From Candidatus Zhuqueibacterota bacterium (GTDB taxonomy: Bacteria > Zhuqueibacterota > Zhuqueibacteria > Residuimicrobiales > Oceaniaggregativiventaceae): a stretch of DNA of 46,723 bases. Numbering within the stretch: the stretch's first letter is position 1; every line of letters starts with the position of its first letter. Shown here in pieces: positions 21,701 to 28,354 of the stretch. Location of the stretch: the NCBI GenBank assembly GCA_014728085.1, contig WJMF01000173.1, positions 1 to 46,723 on the forward strand. Reading direction: 5' to 3'. The position numbers were made by a program, and so were the translations under genes. The notes under the pieces were generated by a model. It was not told the DNA's origin, did not search any database, and saw only the letters and a list, made by a program, of their open reading frames with translations.

Positions 21701-24700
21701 TGCCCCCCTGGCCCTCCAATGTCTCGCTGTAATAATTGTTATACGTTCCGGAGGCCAAATCAGTCGTCAGGATGTTCAGAGGCGCAATCGGATCGATTTG
21801 CAGCTCAAAACTTTTTTCAGCACTGTCGGAGAATGTTTGCGCATCTTTGACGCGGAAGGTTAGCATGGTGGTATCGGCAACCGTGGGTTTTCCGCTCAAT
21901 AACCCATCCAGGCTATTCAAACTCAATCCGCCGGGCAGCGTACCATCGACGAGTTGCCAGGTATATGGTGACAACCCTCCCTGAGCCTGGAGCTGATAGC
22001 TGTAATCTTCATATGCGCTACCATGAGGCAGCGTATCACTGGTTACCGAGAGCGACGGAAGCGCTGTAATTTCCAGTGAAAGTGTTTTATCAACGCTATC
22101 CGAAGGCACATGACTGTCATATACCCGAAACGTCAAATCAACAGTATCCGCCTCTGTGGGCAAGCCCTGCAGGGTACTGGTGGTGGGATCAAATGTGATT
22201 CCGGCAGGGGGTGTTCCGCTGACCAAAGACCAGGAATACGGCGGTGTTCCGCCGCCGGCTGTTAGAGAATCGAGATAAGCGCTGTATTCGCTTCCGCTTT
22301 GAAGAGAAGAATTGGTAATCACCAATTCATCTCCCCGCAGTCGCAGATAATCAAAATCAGCAACGACTTGGTTGCCAATATTCCAGGTGTTTCCTGTCAA
22401 GCCGACGGCCAGTGGTTGTGCCGATGAATAATAGCTGCCGGCACCTATCCATTCATCTGCCCCTTCGGCGCGATAATCAAAATGATAGTCAGAGCCGATC
22501 TTGCGTATCCGCAGCTCGACGCGATTACCACCTGTATAATAAACCGGAAAATAATTACCAACGCCGCTGTGAAACATTCGTAAAGCACTTGTATCCTTGA
22601 AAAACCCCCAATAGAAAATATTGCCGGCGGAAAAATAAACTTCCAAACCTGTCACAAAGTTGGCATTTGGTGTAAAAGTGACCAACTCCATCAGGGTGGT
22701 AATTTGCCAGTCACCTTCACCGACATCGCGGCGCAGTTGCGGTGCCTCATCGCTGCCGGACCAATGCCAGTAGGTGGTGGTGGCGGGAATATCCAGGCGC
22801 AAATAACCATCCCACTTTTCGGTACCAAATGTGAATGTCGGGCCCGCTTTGGGAATATCAACAGTGTAGCCATTTAAACTTTGACTGACAAATTCTTCAT
22901 CCAACAGGGGTTGATCCGAAATAGTAAGGGTAAATGATTTGCTTGTTTCAGCGGATCGATCATCCTTTAAGGTGACTGTGAATGAAAAATCTCCGCTTTC
23001 TGCGGGGGTACCGCTAAACGCACCGCTCAAACTGTCCAGAACGATTCCGCCCGGCAGACTATCCGCATCTACATACCATTTATACGGCGTCACCCCGCCT
23101 GCCCCCTGCAATTGTGCAGAATAGGGCACACCGGTGGTTCCTCCCGGCAATCCGCTGGTTTCTATGACCAGAGGAGGTATGTCCGCAATGCGCAACTGTA
23201 GATTTTTATCGGTGCTATCAGCAGGAACCTGACTGTCTTTAAGTCGAATGGTTAACAGAACGGTATCGGCAACAGAAGGGGTACCGCTGATCTCCCCGGT
23301 CAGCTGATCGAGGCTTAGACCATTCGGCAATACACCGTTAACGATCTGCCAGCTATAGGGAGGCATCCCTCCCGACCCTGTCATCGTGGCATTATATGGT
23401 GAGCCGACCTGACCCGCCGGCAACGTATCAGAGACAATAACAACGGCTGCAAGGGATTCAATTTTTAGTTGCAATGTTTCATCTGCACTATCGGCAGGTA
23501 CAGCGCTGTCGTGAACCCGAAAAGTAAGGTCAAGCGTATCCGAAACAGTCGGCGTACCGTTTAGCACACCGTTACTATTCAGCAAAAGTCCGTTTGGCAG
23601 CGTGCCGTTCACAAGCGACCAGGTATACGGACTTGAACCGCCGGAAGCGATCAGAGTATCTGCATAGGGAGAATAGGCTTGCCCGCTTCTCAAAGAGGTG
23701 GAAGTGATACGCAATGCGTCTCCCCCCAGGCGGAGATAATCAAAATCAGCGACGATTTGATTGCCGATATTCCAGGTGTTTCCGATCAAACCAACAGCCT
23801 GGGGTTGCTGCCCTGACCAGTAATCGCCGGCAACGATCCAGCTTGCCGCACCTTCGGCGCGATATTCGAAATAATAAGTGTTCCCCTCTTTGCGAATTCT
23901 CAATTCAACGATATTACCGTCAGTATAGGTCACCGGAAAATAATTACCGATACCGCTGTGAAACATTCGCAATGAACTGATATCGCGAAAAAATCCCCAG
24001 TAAAATATATCGCCGGCGGAAAAATAGACTTGAAGACCCACCACGAAACTCGCATCCGGCGTATAGGATGATAATTGCATCCTTGTGGTCACCTGCCAGT
24101 CGCCTTCGCCAACGTCGCGGCGCAGCTGCGGCGCTTCATCACTGCCGGACCAATGCCAGTAGGTGGTCGTGGCAGGAACATCCAGACGCAGATATCCGTC
24201 CCATTTGTTACTGCCGAACGTGAAGGCGGGACCGGCTTTGGGAATATCAACCGTATAACCGTTCAGATGTTGCTGGGTAAATTCTTCATCAATAAGGGAT
24301 TGCGGTTCGATATCTACAGTAAAAGAGCGGTCGTCCGTTCCGGATTCAGAGTCGGTTACCTGGATTGTGAAGGTATAAAATCCGGCCAGCGTGGGGATGC
24401 CGCTGATGTTACCGGTGGCATTGTCGAGCAAGAGGCCGTTGGGCAATACGCCGGAAGTCAGATCCCACTGATATGGCGTCTGACCACCCTCGGCTTCTAC
24501 TGTGGCATTATACAACACGCCCTCGGTTCCATCCGGTAAAGAGGTGGTGACGATCTGCAGCGGCGGCTCACCCGATTCGACAACTACAGACGCGTTGTTG
24601 CCGGCGGTTGAAAATTTTATCCAGACATAATTGTTATTGTTATCGTGATACCAGCCGGATGCATTCAACTCAAAGTCGGCAAACGTGGCTTTCTCGCCGA

Positions 24701-27395
24701 GCAGAGTATTATTGAGCTTGACCGCTTCCGGAAAATCGGCATATTTTACCTTGAAGATATAATCTTCACTGCTGCTCGAAACGGTTATATGCGTTGAATC
24801 GCTATTCTGAATACAGGCAAAAGCAATGTCCGTTTTTTCTTCCTGACGCAGAGTAAATCCGGACAAAGGCGCCGGATAGACAAGCATGGTCAAATAGCCG
24901 GCTGATTGGGTGCTGCCATGTCCTGTGATGCCATCACGGACATTCATCGGAATAAATGCGCCTTTACGTACAAAAATCGGATAGCGGTCCAAAGGAACGT
25001 TATAGGCGGAAAGAGTACTCCCGCCGGAATGGACATTGTCATCGTTCCAGTAATCGACCCAGTTATCTCCTGCCGGAAACGTAATCGATCTGCTGTTTGT
25101 ATTTTCATAAATGGCGGCAACAAAGAGATTCTCACCGAGCAGGTATTGCCAGGTGCCGCTTTGAGGATCGACAAGGGAGACCCCCTGGTTATGACTGCGC
25201 ACCCCTTCGCTGTAAAGGTAGGGAACCAGCTGGCTGTGTAATTTGGCAAAGTAGCGATAGATTGTCGTGGTTTCAGAATCGTACATCCAGGGGCGGTGTT
25301 CGCCCAGACCTCCATTTTCCATTAACGGCGACATGGCACCGAATTGGGTCCAGCGGATAAGCAATTCCCTGGTAATCGGTGTTTCTCCGGAAAATCCACC
25401 GATATCGGAGCCGATGGCGATAAAGCGACGGTCTGCAGCCAGATAAAAATTGGTCAGAGCATTCAGAAGGCCGTCACTTCCCCAGGTATGTTGCTGATCC
25501 CCTAGCCAGTTGAGCGGCGAATAGGCGAGCGGCACATAGGTCGAATCCGCAGTGTTGTCGTCATAGGGTTTGTTCATCGTGATTGCATATTTACCGGCCC
25601 GTTGCAGGGTATATTCATAAAAATCCCGATAATGCAACGTGCTATAGTCCTTTTTGGAGATGGTTCCCGTATAACAGGAAGCGTTATCAGGCATTCGGCG
25701 GTTTCCGGCATCGACTTTCCAGCCATCGATACCCATCATCAAAACTTTGTCCATTTGACCGTGCCACCAGGCGACCGCCCCGGGGTTCGTATAATCGATA
25801 AAACTGCCATACCCTTTCCACCATTGATAGAGGGCACCGTCATCTAAAAAGTAACCGCGACTTTTTGCATAATCGTAATTCGGCGATTTGCCATTAAAAG
25901 ACCCGCTGAGATCTTTTTCATTGATCAGGCTGGTGATCCAGGTAATAACTTTGATGTCCATTGCATGAAGGTCATCAACCAGTTGTTGCGGAGTGGGATA
26001 GCGGGCGGGATCGAAAATAAACGAGTTGTATTTTGTTTCCCAGGGGCTGTCCAGTATCACCCCACCCACCGGAATATCCCGGCTCGCGTACCCCTGAACC
26101 AAATCTCTAACCGCACTTTCGCTATTGTCTATATCTTCCCATACCCAGGGTTCATAAATCCATGCCGGTGGTATCGGGTTTTTATCGTCAACGACAAAAA
26201 CCTCCACCGTGTAGGATTGAGTTATGGTTTCAGTCAATAGATTATCATCATCGACCTGAATGGTAAAATTATAGGTCCCCTCAGCAGTCGGCGTCCCTGC
26301 GATGAGACCGCTACTGCTTTGCAGTACAAGCCCGTCCGGCAGACTGCCGCCGGACACACTCCAGTCATAAGGAGGTATTCCGCCCTCTACCTTGATCGTA
26401 TCGGAATAGCTTTTATCTTGAATGCCGTTTAACAACTGATCATTTGTGACGATTAACGGAGGAACGGGTTGGATATCGATGGAAAAGTCTTTACCAGCGG
26501 TATCCGCCGGCGTACTGCTGTCGATAACCTGAACGGTAAAAGACTGATTTTCAACCTGTGTGGGGGTACCGCTTATCGCTCCGGTAGAGGTGTCCAGGGT
26601 CAATCCATTGGGAAGAGAGCCTTGTGACAGTGACCAGGAATAGGGTTGAGTACCGCTTGCAGCTTGTAGCTGTTCATTATAGGCTATTCCGACATTACCG
26701 CCACTCAATGAATCCGATAAAATCAGAACTTTATCACCCTGAAAACGCAAATAGTCAAAATCAGCATCTATGGCATTGCCGGATTTCCAGGTGTTGACGA
26801 TCAGACCCACCGCCTGGCAGGCGGCACCGGAATAATAAGTACCTGCCTCATTCCAGATCCCGCTTCCTTCTTCCCGGTAGGAAAAGGTGTAAATATTATC
26901 CTCTTTTTCAATCAGCAACTCAACTGTATTGCCGCCGGTATAGACGGTTTCCATATAATTACCGACACCGCTGTGATACATACGCAGAGTATTGCTGCTG
27001 CGGGAAAACCCCCAATAAAAAAGCTCGGTTTCGGAAAAATAGACCATCAACCCCGTGATAAAAGTTGCATCATGGGTAAAAGTTGAGAGCTGCAGTCGCG
27101 TCTCGACCTGCCAGTCATCAGAGTTGATATTGCGGCGCAGCTGTGGCGCCTGATCCGATGTAGACCAGTGCCAATAAGTATCCGTTGAAGGAACGGATAT
27201 GCGCAAACAGCCGTCCCATTTATCCGTTTTATGGGTAAAAGCCGGTCCCGCTTTTGGAATATATTGAATATATCCATTTAGGCTCCCGCTGGTAAACTCT
27301 TCATCAGGTGCCGATTGTGATCCCACCCGGACCGGAAAAGCCAACGCCACGAACAGTACAACTGATATTGCGAATAGATAAAATTTTCTCATCAT
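15738..27395 (-). CDS. Giant T9SS-exported multimodular glycoside hydrolase (GH31 + DUF5060/DUF4038 + UnbV)
   Basis: A 3885-residue protein. The start is ATG 27395 (GGAG 8 bases upstream; a GTG at 27404 has no spacing). Domains: signal peptide 1-28; beta-sandwich module copy 1 (31-218); two putative-Ig (He_PIG) domains; GH31 (~406-942) with likely nucleophile Asp562 in GWKVDAGN, acid/base Asp633 in WLGDQQHTW, and GSDIGGFSG; one He_PIG; copy 2 (1036-1222); three He_PIG; copy 3 (1499-1684); three He_PIG; copy 4 (1963-2150); two PKD; DUF5060 (~2327-2405); DUF4038 apiosidase-like barrel (~2412-2720) with Glu2563 in SGEYTEE and Glu2643 in NDEFGYEG; FN3 (~2812-2900); seven FG-GAP calcium loops and UnbV/ASPIC (~2905-3391); two He_PIG; copy 5 (3583-3765); T9SS sorting domain (~3793-3885, YPNPFN). 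Probably a cell-surface or secreted polysaccharide degrader; exact substrates unknown. Confidence 0.9.
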   Translation of the reverse strand: MMRKFYLFAISVVLFVALAFPVRVGSQSAPDEEFTSGSLNGYIQYIPKAGPAFTHKTDKWDGCLRISVPSTDTYWHWSTSDQAPQLRRNINSDDWQVETRLQLSTFTHDATFITGLMVYFSETELFYWGFSRSSNTLRMYHSGVGNYMETVYTGGNTVELLIEKEDNIYTFSYREEGSGIWNEAGTYYSGAACQAVGLIVNTWKSGNAIDADFDYLRFQGDKVLILSDSLSGGNVGIAYNEQLQAASGTQPYSWSLSQGSLPNGLTLDTSTGAISGTPTQVENQSFTVQVIDSSTPADTAGKDFSIDIQPVPPLIVTNDQLLNGIQDKSYSDTIKVEGGIPPYDWSVSGGSLPDGLVLQSSSGLIAGTPTAEGTYNFTIQVDDDNLLTETITQSYTVEVFVVDDKNPIPPAWIYEPWVWEDIDNSESAVRDLVQGYASRDIPVGGVILDSPWETKYNSFIFDPARYPTPQQLVDDLHAMDIKVITWITSLINEKDLSGSFNGKSPNYDYAKSRGYFLDDGALYQWWKGYGSFIDYTNPGAVAWWHGQMDKVLMMGIDGWKVDAGNRRMPDNASCYTGTISKKDYSTLHYRDFYEYTLQRAGKYAITMNKPYDDNTADSTYVPLAYSPLNWLGDQQHTWGSDGLLNALTNFYLAADRRFIAIGSDIGGFSGETPITRELLIRWTQFGAMSPLMENGGLGEHRPWMYDSETTTIYRYFAKLHSQLVPYLYSEGVRSHNQGVSLVDPQSGTWQYLLGENLFVAAIYENTNSRSITFPAGDNWVDYWNDDNVHSGGSTLSAYNVPLDRYPIFVRKGAFIPMNVRDGITGHGSTQSAGYLTMLVYPAPLSGFTLRQEEKTDIAFACIQNSDSTHITVSSSSEDYIFKVKYADFPEAVKLNNTLLGEKATFADFELNASGWYHDNNNNYVWIKFSTAGNNASVVVESGEPPLQIVTTSLPDGTEGVLYNATVEAEGGQTPYQWDLTSGVLPNGLLLDNATGNISGIPTLAGFYTFTIQVTDSESGTDDRSFTVDIEPQSLIDEEFTQQHLNGYTVDIPKAGPAFTFGSNKWDGYLRLDVPATTTYWHWSGSDEAPQLRRDVGEGDWQVTTRMQLSSYTPDASFVVGLQVYFSAGDIFYWGFFRDISSLRMFHSGIGNYFPVTYTDGNIVELRIRKEGNTYYFEYRAEGAASWIVAGDYWSGQQPQAVGLIGNTWNIGNQIVADFDYLRLGGDALRITSTSLRSGQAYSPYADTLIASGGSSPYTWSLVNGTLPNGLLLNSNGVLNGTPTVSDTLDLTFRVHDSAVPADSADETLQLKIESLAAVVIVSDTLPAGQVGSPYNATMTGSGGMPPYSWQIVNGVLPNGLSLDQLTGEISGTPSVADTVLLTIRLKDSQVPADSTDKNLQLRIADIPPLVIETSGLPGGTTGVPYSAQLQGAGGVTPYKWYVDADSLPGGIVLDSLSGAFSGTPAESGDFSFTVTLKDDRSAETSKSFTLTISDQPLLDEEFVSQSLNGYTVDIPKAGPTFTFGTEKWDGYLRLDIPATTTYWHWSGSDEAPQLRRDVGEGDWQITTLMELVTFTPNANFVTGLEVYFSAGNIFYWGFFKDTSALRMFHSGVGNYFPVYYTGGNRVELRIRKIGSDYHFDYRAEGADEWIGAGSYYSSAQPLAVGLTGNTWNIGNQVVADFDYLRLRGDELVITNSSLQSGSEYSAYLDSLTAGGGTPPYSWSLVSGTPPAGITFDPTTSTLQGLPTEADTVDLTFRVYDSHVPSDSVDKTLSLEITALPSLSVTSDTLPHGSAYEDYSYQLQAQGGLSPYTWQLVDGTLPGGLSLNSLDGLLSGKPTVADTTMLTFRVKDAQTFSDSAEKSFELQIDPIAPLNILTTDLASGTYNNYYSETLEGQGGIPPYKWFITSGSLPSGLAVDSLSGVISGTPSDSGTFAFTVQLEDSLGSFDQQALSLQIYGAPYLDEEFVHSSLNGYIVDIPKSGPTFSFGSDKWDGYLQLDVPGDAGYNHWETVDDAPQLRRTIEAEDWQVETRLDLSFTEGNSCKVGLLVYYNYDDLYTWGFTDQVTTLSASRSTTGELGTLESYGGGSSVELRIRKIGNTCYFDYRQEGASTWINLTSDSNTLTPIAIGLIAKTASSGNALTAKFDYLRLNQDSQSIYADFIADTTRGYIPLTVQFYDSSAGNVDSWQWDFGDGSSPSTAQNPQHIFSEAGIYTVQLTVTGEGETDHKIREDYITAEVPPPPPVADFTADPTEAAVPFAVRFFNHTTGSVDQWEWDFGDGSAHSNEKEPYHAYLTPGEYTVTLTATGGGGTDSQTRYMYINALPEESIGDIELYQAQDLPFIGGNHTNPYTDVTLTVTFNGPDSKTITLEGFWVGDNLFKVRFAPTAVGSWYYSVQSNDPLLDGQTGMLNCISSSSHGFVKVNGYHYFYDDGTPFFRMGDTSWRMYRSKNADYDSLFIPFVDARASQGFNSLYGSIDHIEDPTLNEGGYLWLNDEDRDRLQPSFFQYVDKRVQYMLSKGIMPGIVFTWAQTFIDYTQDQFERFVRYCISRYSAYNVQWIVSGEYTEESVPSEYSYHGDVVEQYDPYDHPISIHPSGDESNSAHYAEFSGWLDYIMQQIRLIPDSVNAKIIDDRSYNILVANDEFGYEGPTDPSSPYYAYNNLTADEVRKRAWAIVLGGGYFTYGNKYTYTGKELIIKLDELNSPGAQYMTYLSDFMNGVRYYSMEPHNEWVSEGNYCLANPDSEYVIYLQNGGSVQVDMSSATQVFLASWYDPKTGNSTDMGHVYGGNVYNLTSPYQNDTVLHFGRVIDPGDTTPPSISNIRIINITQNSATVTWNTDEPSIGQVEWGTDTSYGNLTPLSTVFQNAFRVDLGSLQAQSVYHLRILVKDAKDNQSQSADQWFETEGAAHQLSFTDITQSSGTSGYSANGYGHGVSFADVDKNGRMDLLVSNAVRDLSIPDHLYINNGSNLFDDQAALRGTSDAGLSHAIVNADFDGDGDLDLFFANMPLNASSPEGRNRLYQNEGNGTFTDITDWAGISTENNGTRGAVAFDIENDGDLDIYAVNWGDPNELYINNGAGQFTREDRGLQGPDENPDVFGQQGVTAVDFDNDGDIDVYVSRRQESIHNAPNWLFVNDGTGNFTEQAGPRGVAVGGRTNGATFTDFDNDGDLDLFAVNFALSGGPVPLLGVFRNAGDGTFVDMSADFNIPVSGYTVLFGDVDNDTDPDMYLIKNDEKEPGATPKLYLNDGASGLVPGNYPALEVSAVDARGGGYGDIDNDGDIDYYVACKDGQNFLIQNDLQTSNHYIDILCIGSDNNYGGYGAKVTLYVAGHLNDDNYRLGYQQVVSNYGYLSQNQTPLHFGLGAHTHCDIKVVLSNGDVVTYSNVQGDQLFQMQPDNPYPLKISTAFLPSGTRGNLYEQDLHAHDGVAPYEWNMQSGSLPTGISFDPLLARISGTPSESGTFQFTIGVKDSQAPFDSTSHTFELVIAGIEPVQITTVSLPSARLNDIYSAQLEAEGGVVPYSWSVENGSLPAGLSLDAATGVISGTPSAADTVVVTFKTTDSQATADEDTASFTLRVRPESQIDEEFDTSLDNYVVDIPKAGPTFDLNDRPGFLKLDVPSGETYHHWTGKDDAPQLRRELTFDNWEAETQLELDAYTGNKFIIGLEVYFSETDIFYFGYNYDTNVIKLFRTGEGQFASLYYYGGNIVQLRIRKVNSAYYFEYKAVSESSWSNAVTLTVTQTPTAIGLIGNTWYPDVSLVAYFDYLRLVEGSSLPKKNIPVASESKDITLPESFHVYPNYPNPFNNRTNVDIAIPEEGRVTIAIYNFMGQEVKRLINGRKPAGLYRLSWDGSDDMGQPCGSGVYLLRAFFRSDSETQRTVRKLTLLK
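16098..16649 (-). repeat. Beta-sandwich module, copy 5 of 5
   Basis: Opens DEEFDTSLDNYVVDIPKAG and ends YFDYLRL. It is the most C-terminal copy, between the last He_PIG domains and the T9SS sorting domain, and a few residues shorter than the others because of a gap near the start. Confidence 0.8.
20946..21509 (-). repeat. Beta-sandwich module, copy 4 of 5
   Basis: Opens DEEFVHSSLNGYIVDIPKSG and ends KFDYLRL. It differs in the middle: the FYWGF strand is LYTWGF, and the HSG.GNY loop is replaced by a Ser/Thr-rich loop, so its binding face may differ. It leads straight into the PKD domains without He_PIG domains. Confidence 0.8.
22338..22901 (-). repeat. Beta-sandwich module, copy 3 of 5
   Basis: Opens DEEFVSQSLNGYTVDIPKAG and ends DFDYLRL. 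It shares long identical blocks with copy 2 (SDEAPQLRRDVGEGDWQ and GNTWNIGNQ) and, like copy 2, is followed by three He_PIG domains, so the duplicated unit is probably one module plus three Ig-like domains (~460 residues, ~1.39 kb). Confidence 0.85.
23727..24290 (-). repeat. Beta-sandwich module, copy 2 of 5
   Basis: Opens DEEFTQQHLNGYTVDIPKAG and ends DFDYLRL. It is nearly identical to copy 3 through the first half (WDGYLRLD, ATTTYWHWSGSDEAPQLRR, DVGEGDWQ), which suggests recent duplication or gene conversion. It follows the GH31 domain and one He_PIG domain. Confidence 0.85.
26742..27305 (-). repeat. Beta-sandwich module, copy 1 of 5
   Basis: Coding repeat of ~188 residues. It opens DEEFTSGSLNGY, has APQLRR, LMVYFSE and FYWGFSR in the middle, and ends DFDYLRF. 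This first copy, just after the signal peptide, is more diverged than copies 2 and 3. The fold looks concanavalin/LamG- or DUF1349-like, suggesting carbohydrate binding. Confidence 0.8.
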
Positions 27396-27472
27396 ACCCA
27401 ACACTCCAAAACATCATTTAAATGAATTGTCATCATCCATCCTGTTACGAGAAATCAATCCCTTTTATATTT

Positions 27473-27501
27473 AATATAAAATAATCCAGCTTAAATGTAA
27501 G
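27473..27501 (-). promoter_or_regulatory. Probable promoter of the giant enzyme gene
   Basis: Minus strand: -35 CTTACA (27496-27501, 4 of 6 matches), 17-base spacer and -10 TATATT (27473-27478, 5 of 6). The predicted start near 27466 leaves a ~70-base leader before ATG 27395. Confidence 0.45.
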
Positions 27502-27526
27502 AAAAATCGGAATTTTTTAGCCCTAA

Positions 27527-27542
27527 ATTGACGTAGATCACA
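27527..27542 (-). promoter_or_regulatory. CRP/FNR-type binding site
   Basis: Minus strand TGTGA-TCTACG-TCAAT: one half-site of the CRP consensus (TGTGA-N6-TCACA) is perfect and the other matches 3 of 5. On the plus strand it also reads TTGAC-GTAG-ATCAC, close to an FNR box. Its centre is ~68 bases upstream of the predicted start, within the range of upstream activator sites. Confidence 0.4.
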
Positions 27543-27770
27543 CTGGAATTGCAACTGTGAGCTGAAAATTTGACCAAGGTAAGAATTGCAGACAGCAGGT
27601 TTTAGAATCACACCCAAAGCCACAGGTGTAGCGAAGAAGCAGAATGCCGGCATGCCCCGCTATGATCCATTCGTGATTTTATATATAATAAAAATTATTT
27701 ACCCTTTCTGCAACTTGTTTTTTTTGTAAAAGTTTAATACTTTAAAAATATTATCAAGAGAGCGAGCTGG

Positions 27771-28331
27771 ATGAATGTAAAAACTGTCCTCTATCAAAAT
27801 GTCAGAGCAGACATCCTCGATGGCGATGTCTTGCTTTACCGGGGTACCGGTTTTTTTGCAAAAATGATACAGGTGGTCACCCGTTCGAAGTATTCTCACA
27901 CCGGCGTTGCGGCGTGGTGGAATAATCGCTTGATGGTTTTAGAAGCGGTTAACCGCGGCGTTATGGTCACGCCCTTGTCCAAAAACATAGAGTCTTATCA
28001 CGGCGACATTGAATGGTATTCGGCAAAATCCCATCTGTCCTCAAAAAGGCGATCCGATATGGTTGATTTTGCCCAGCAGGAACTGGGCAAGGCATATGAC
28101 TATCTGAAAGCGTTCTGGCTCGGGCTGGCCTTTCTGTTACGCAGGCCAAAGGATCCAAACGATGCGTTGATCAAGGCAACAAAACTATTCTGCTCCTTTT
28201 ACGTCGCGCAAATCTATAATTCTGTGGGCATAGATTTGCAACCGGGATTGAGTGACCGGCATATGGCTCCGGAAGATATTTCAACCTCATCCAAATTGAT
28301 TTACAGGGGTATTCTAAAAAGAGAAATATAA
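27771..28331 (+). CDS. Permuted NlpC/P60 (YiiX/YaeF-like) papain-fold protein
   Basis: A 186-residue protein of the permuted papain-like NlpC/P60 superfamily. It has the order expected of the permuted form: first GDVLLYRGTGFFAKMIQ then SKYSHTGVA (catalytic His43), a Glu in VLEAVN (Glu57), and later the catalytic Cys141 in LFCSFYVAQIY. Such enzymes are amidases or acyl transferases acting on lipids or peptides; the substrate here is unknown. There is no clear signal peptide. GAGAG precedes ATG 27771, and the sppA gene begins 23 bases after the stop, so the two probably form an operon. Confidence 0.78.
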   Translation: MNVKTVLYQNVRADILDGDVLLYRGTGFFAKMIQVVTRSKYSHTGVAAWWNNRLMVLEAVNRGVMVTPLSKNIESYHGDIEWYSAKSHLSSKRRSDMVDFAQQELGKAYDYLKAFWLGLAFLLRRPKDPNDALIKATKLFCSFYVAQIYNSVGIDLQPGLSDRHMAPEDISTSSKLIYRGILKREI

Positions 28332-28354
28332 CTCATACACAGAAAGGGTCGATA

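Larger units (their letters stand above)
27405..27770. other. Divergent intergenic region
   Basis: 366 bases between the giant enzyme gene (minus) and the NlpC/P60-like gene (plus). It holds a likely promoter and a CRP-like box for the giant gene, described separately, and an AT-rich stretch (27670-27760) that should hold the plus-strand promoter. A 60-codon minus-strand frame (27471-27653) has no ribosome site or recognisable similarity and is not called as a gene. Confidence 0.6.

Noticed and set aside
16098-27305. Regularly spaced repeats as a possible CRISPR array
   Set aside because: The repeats are ~560-base protein-coding modules with diverged copies, not short direct repeats with unique spacers.
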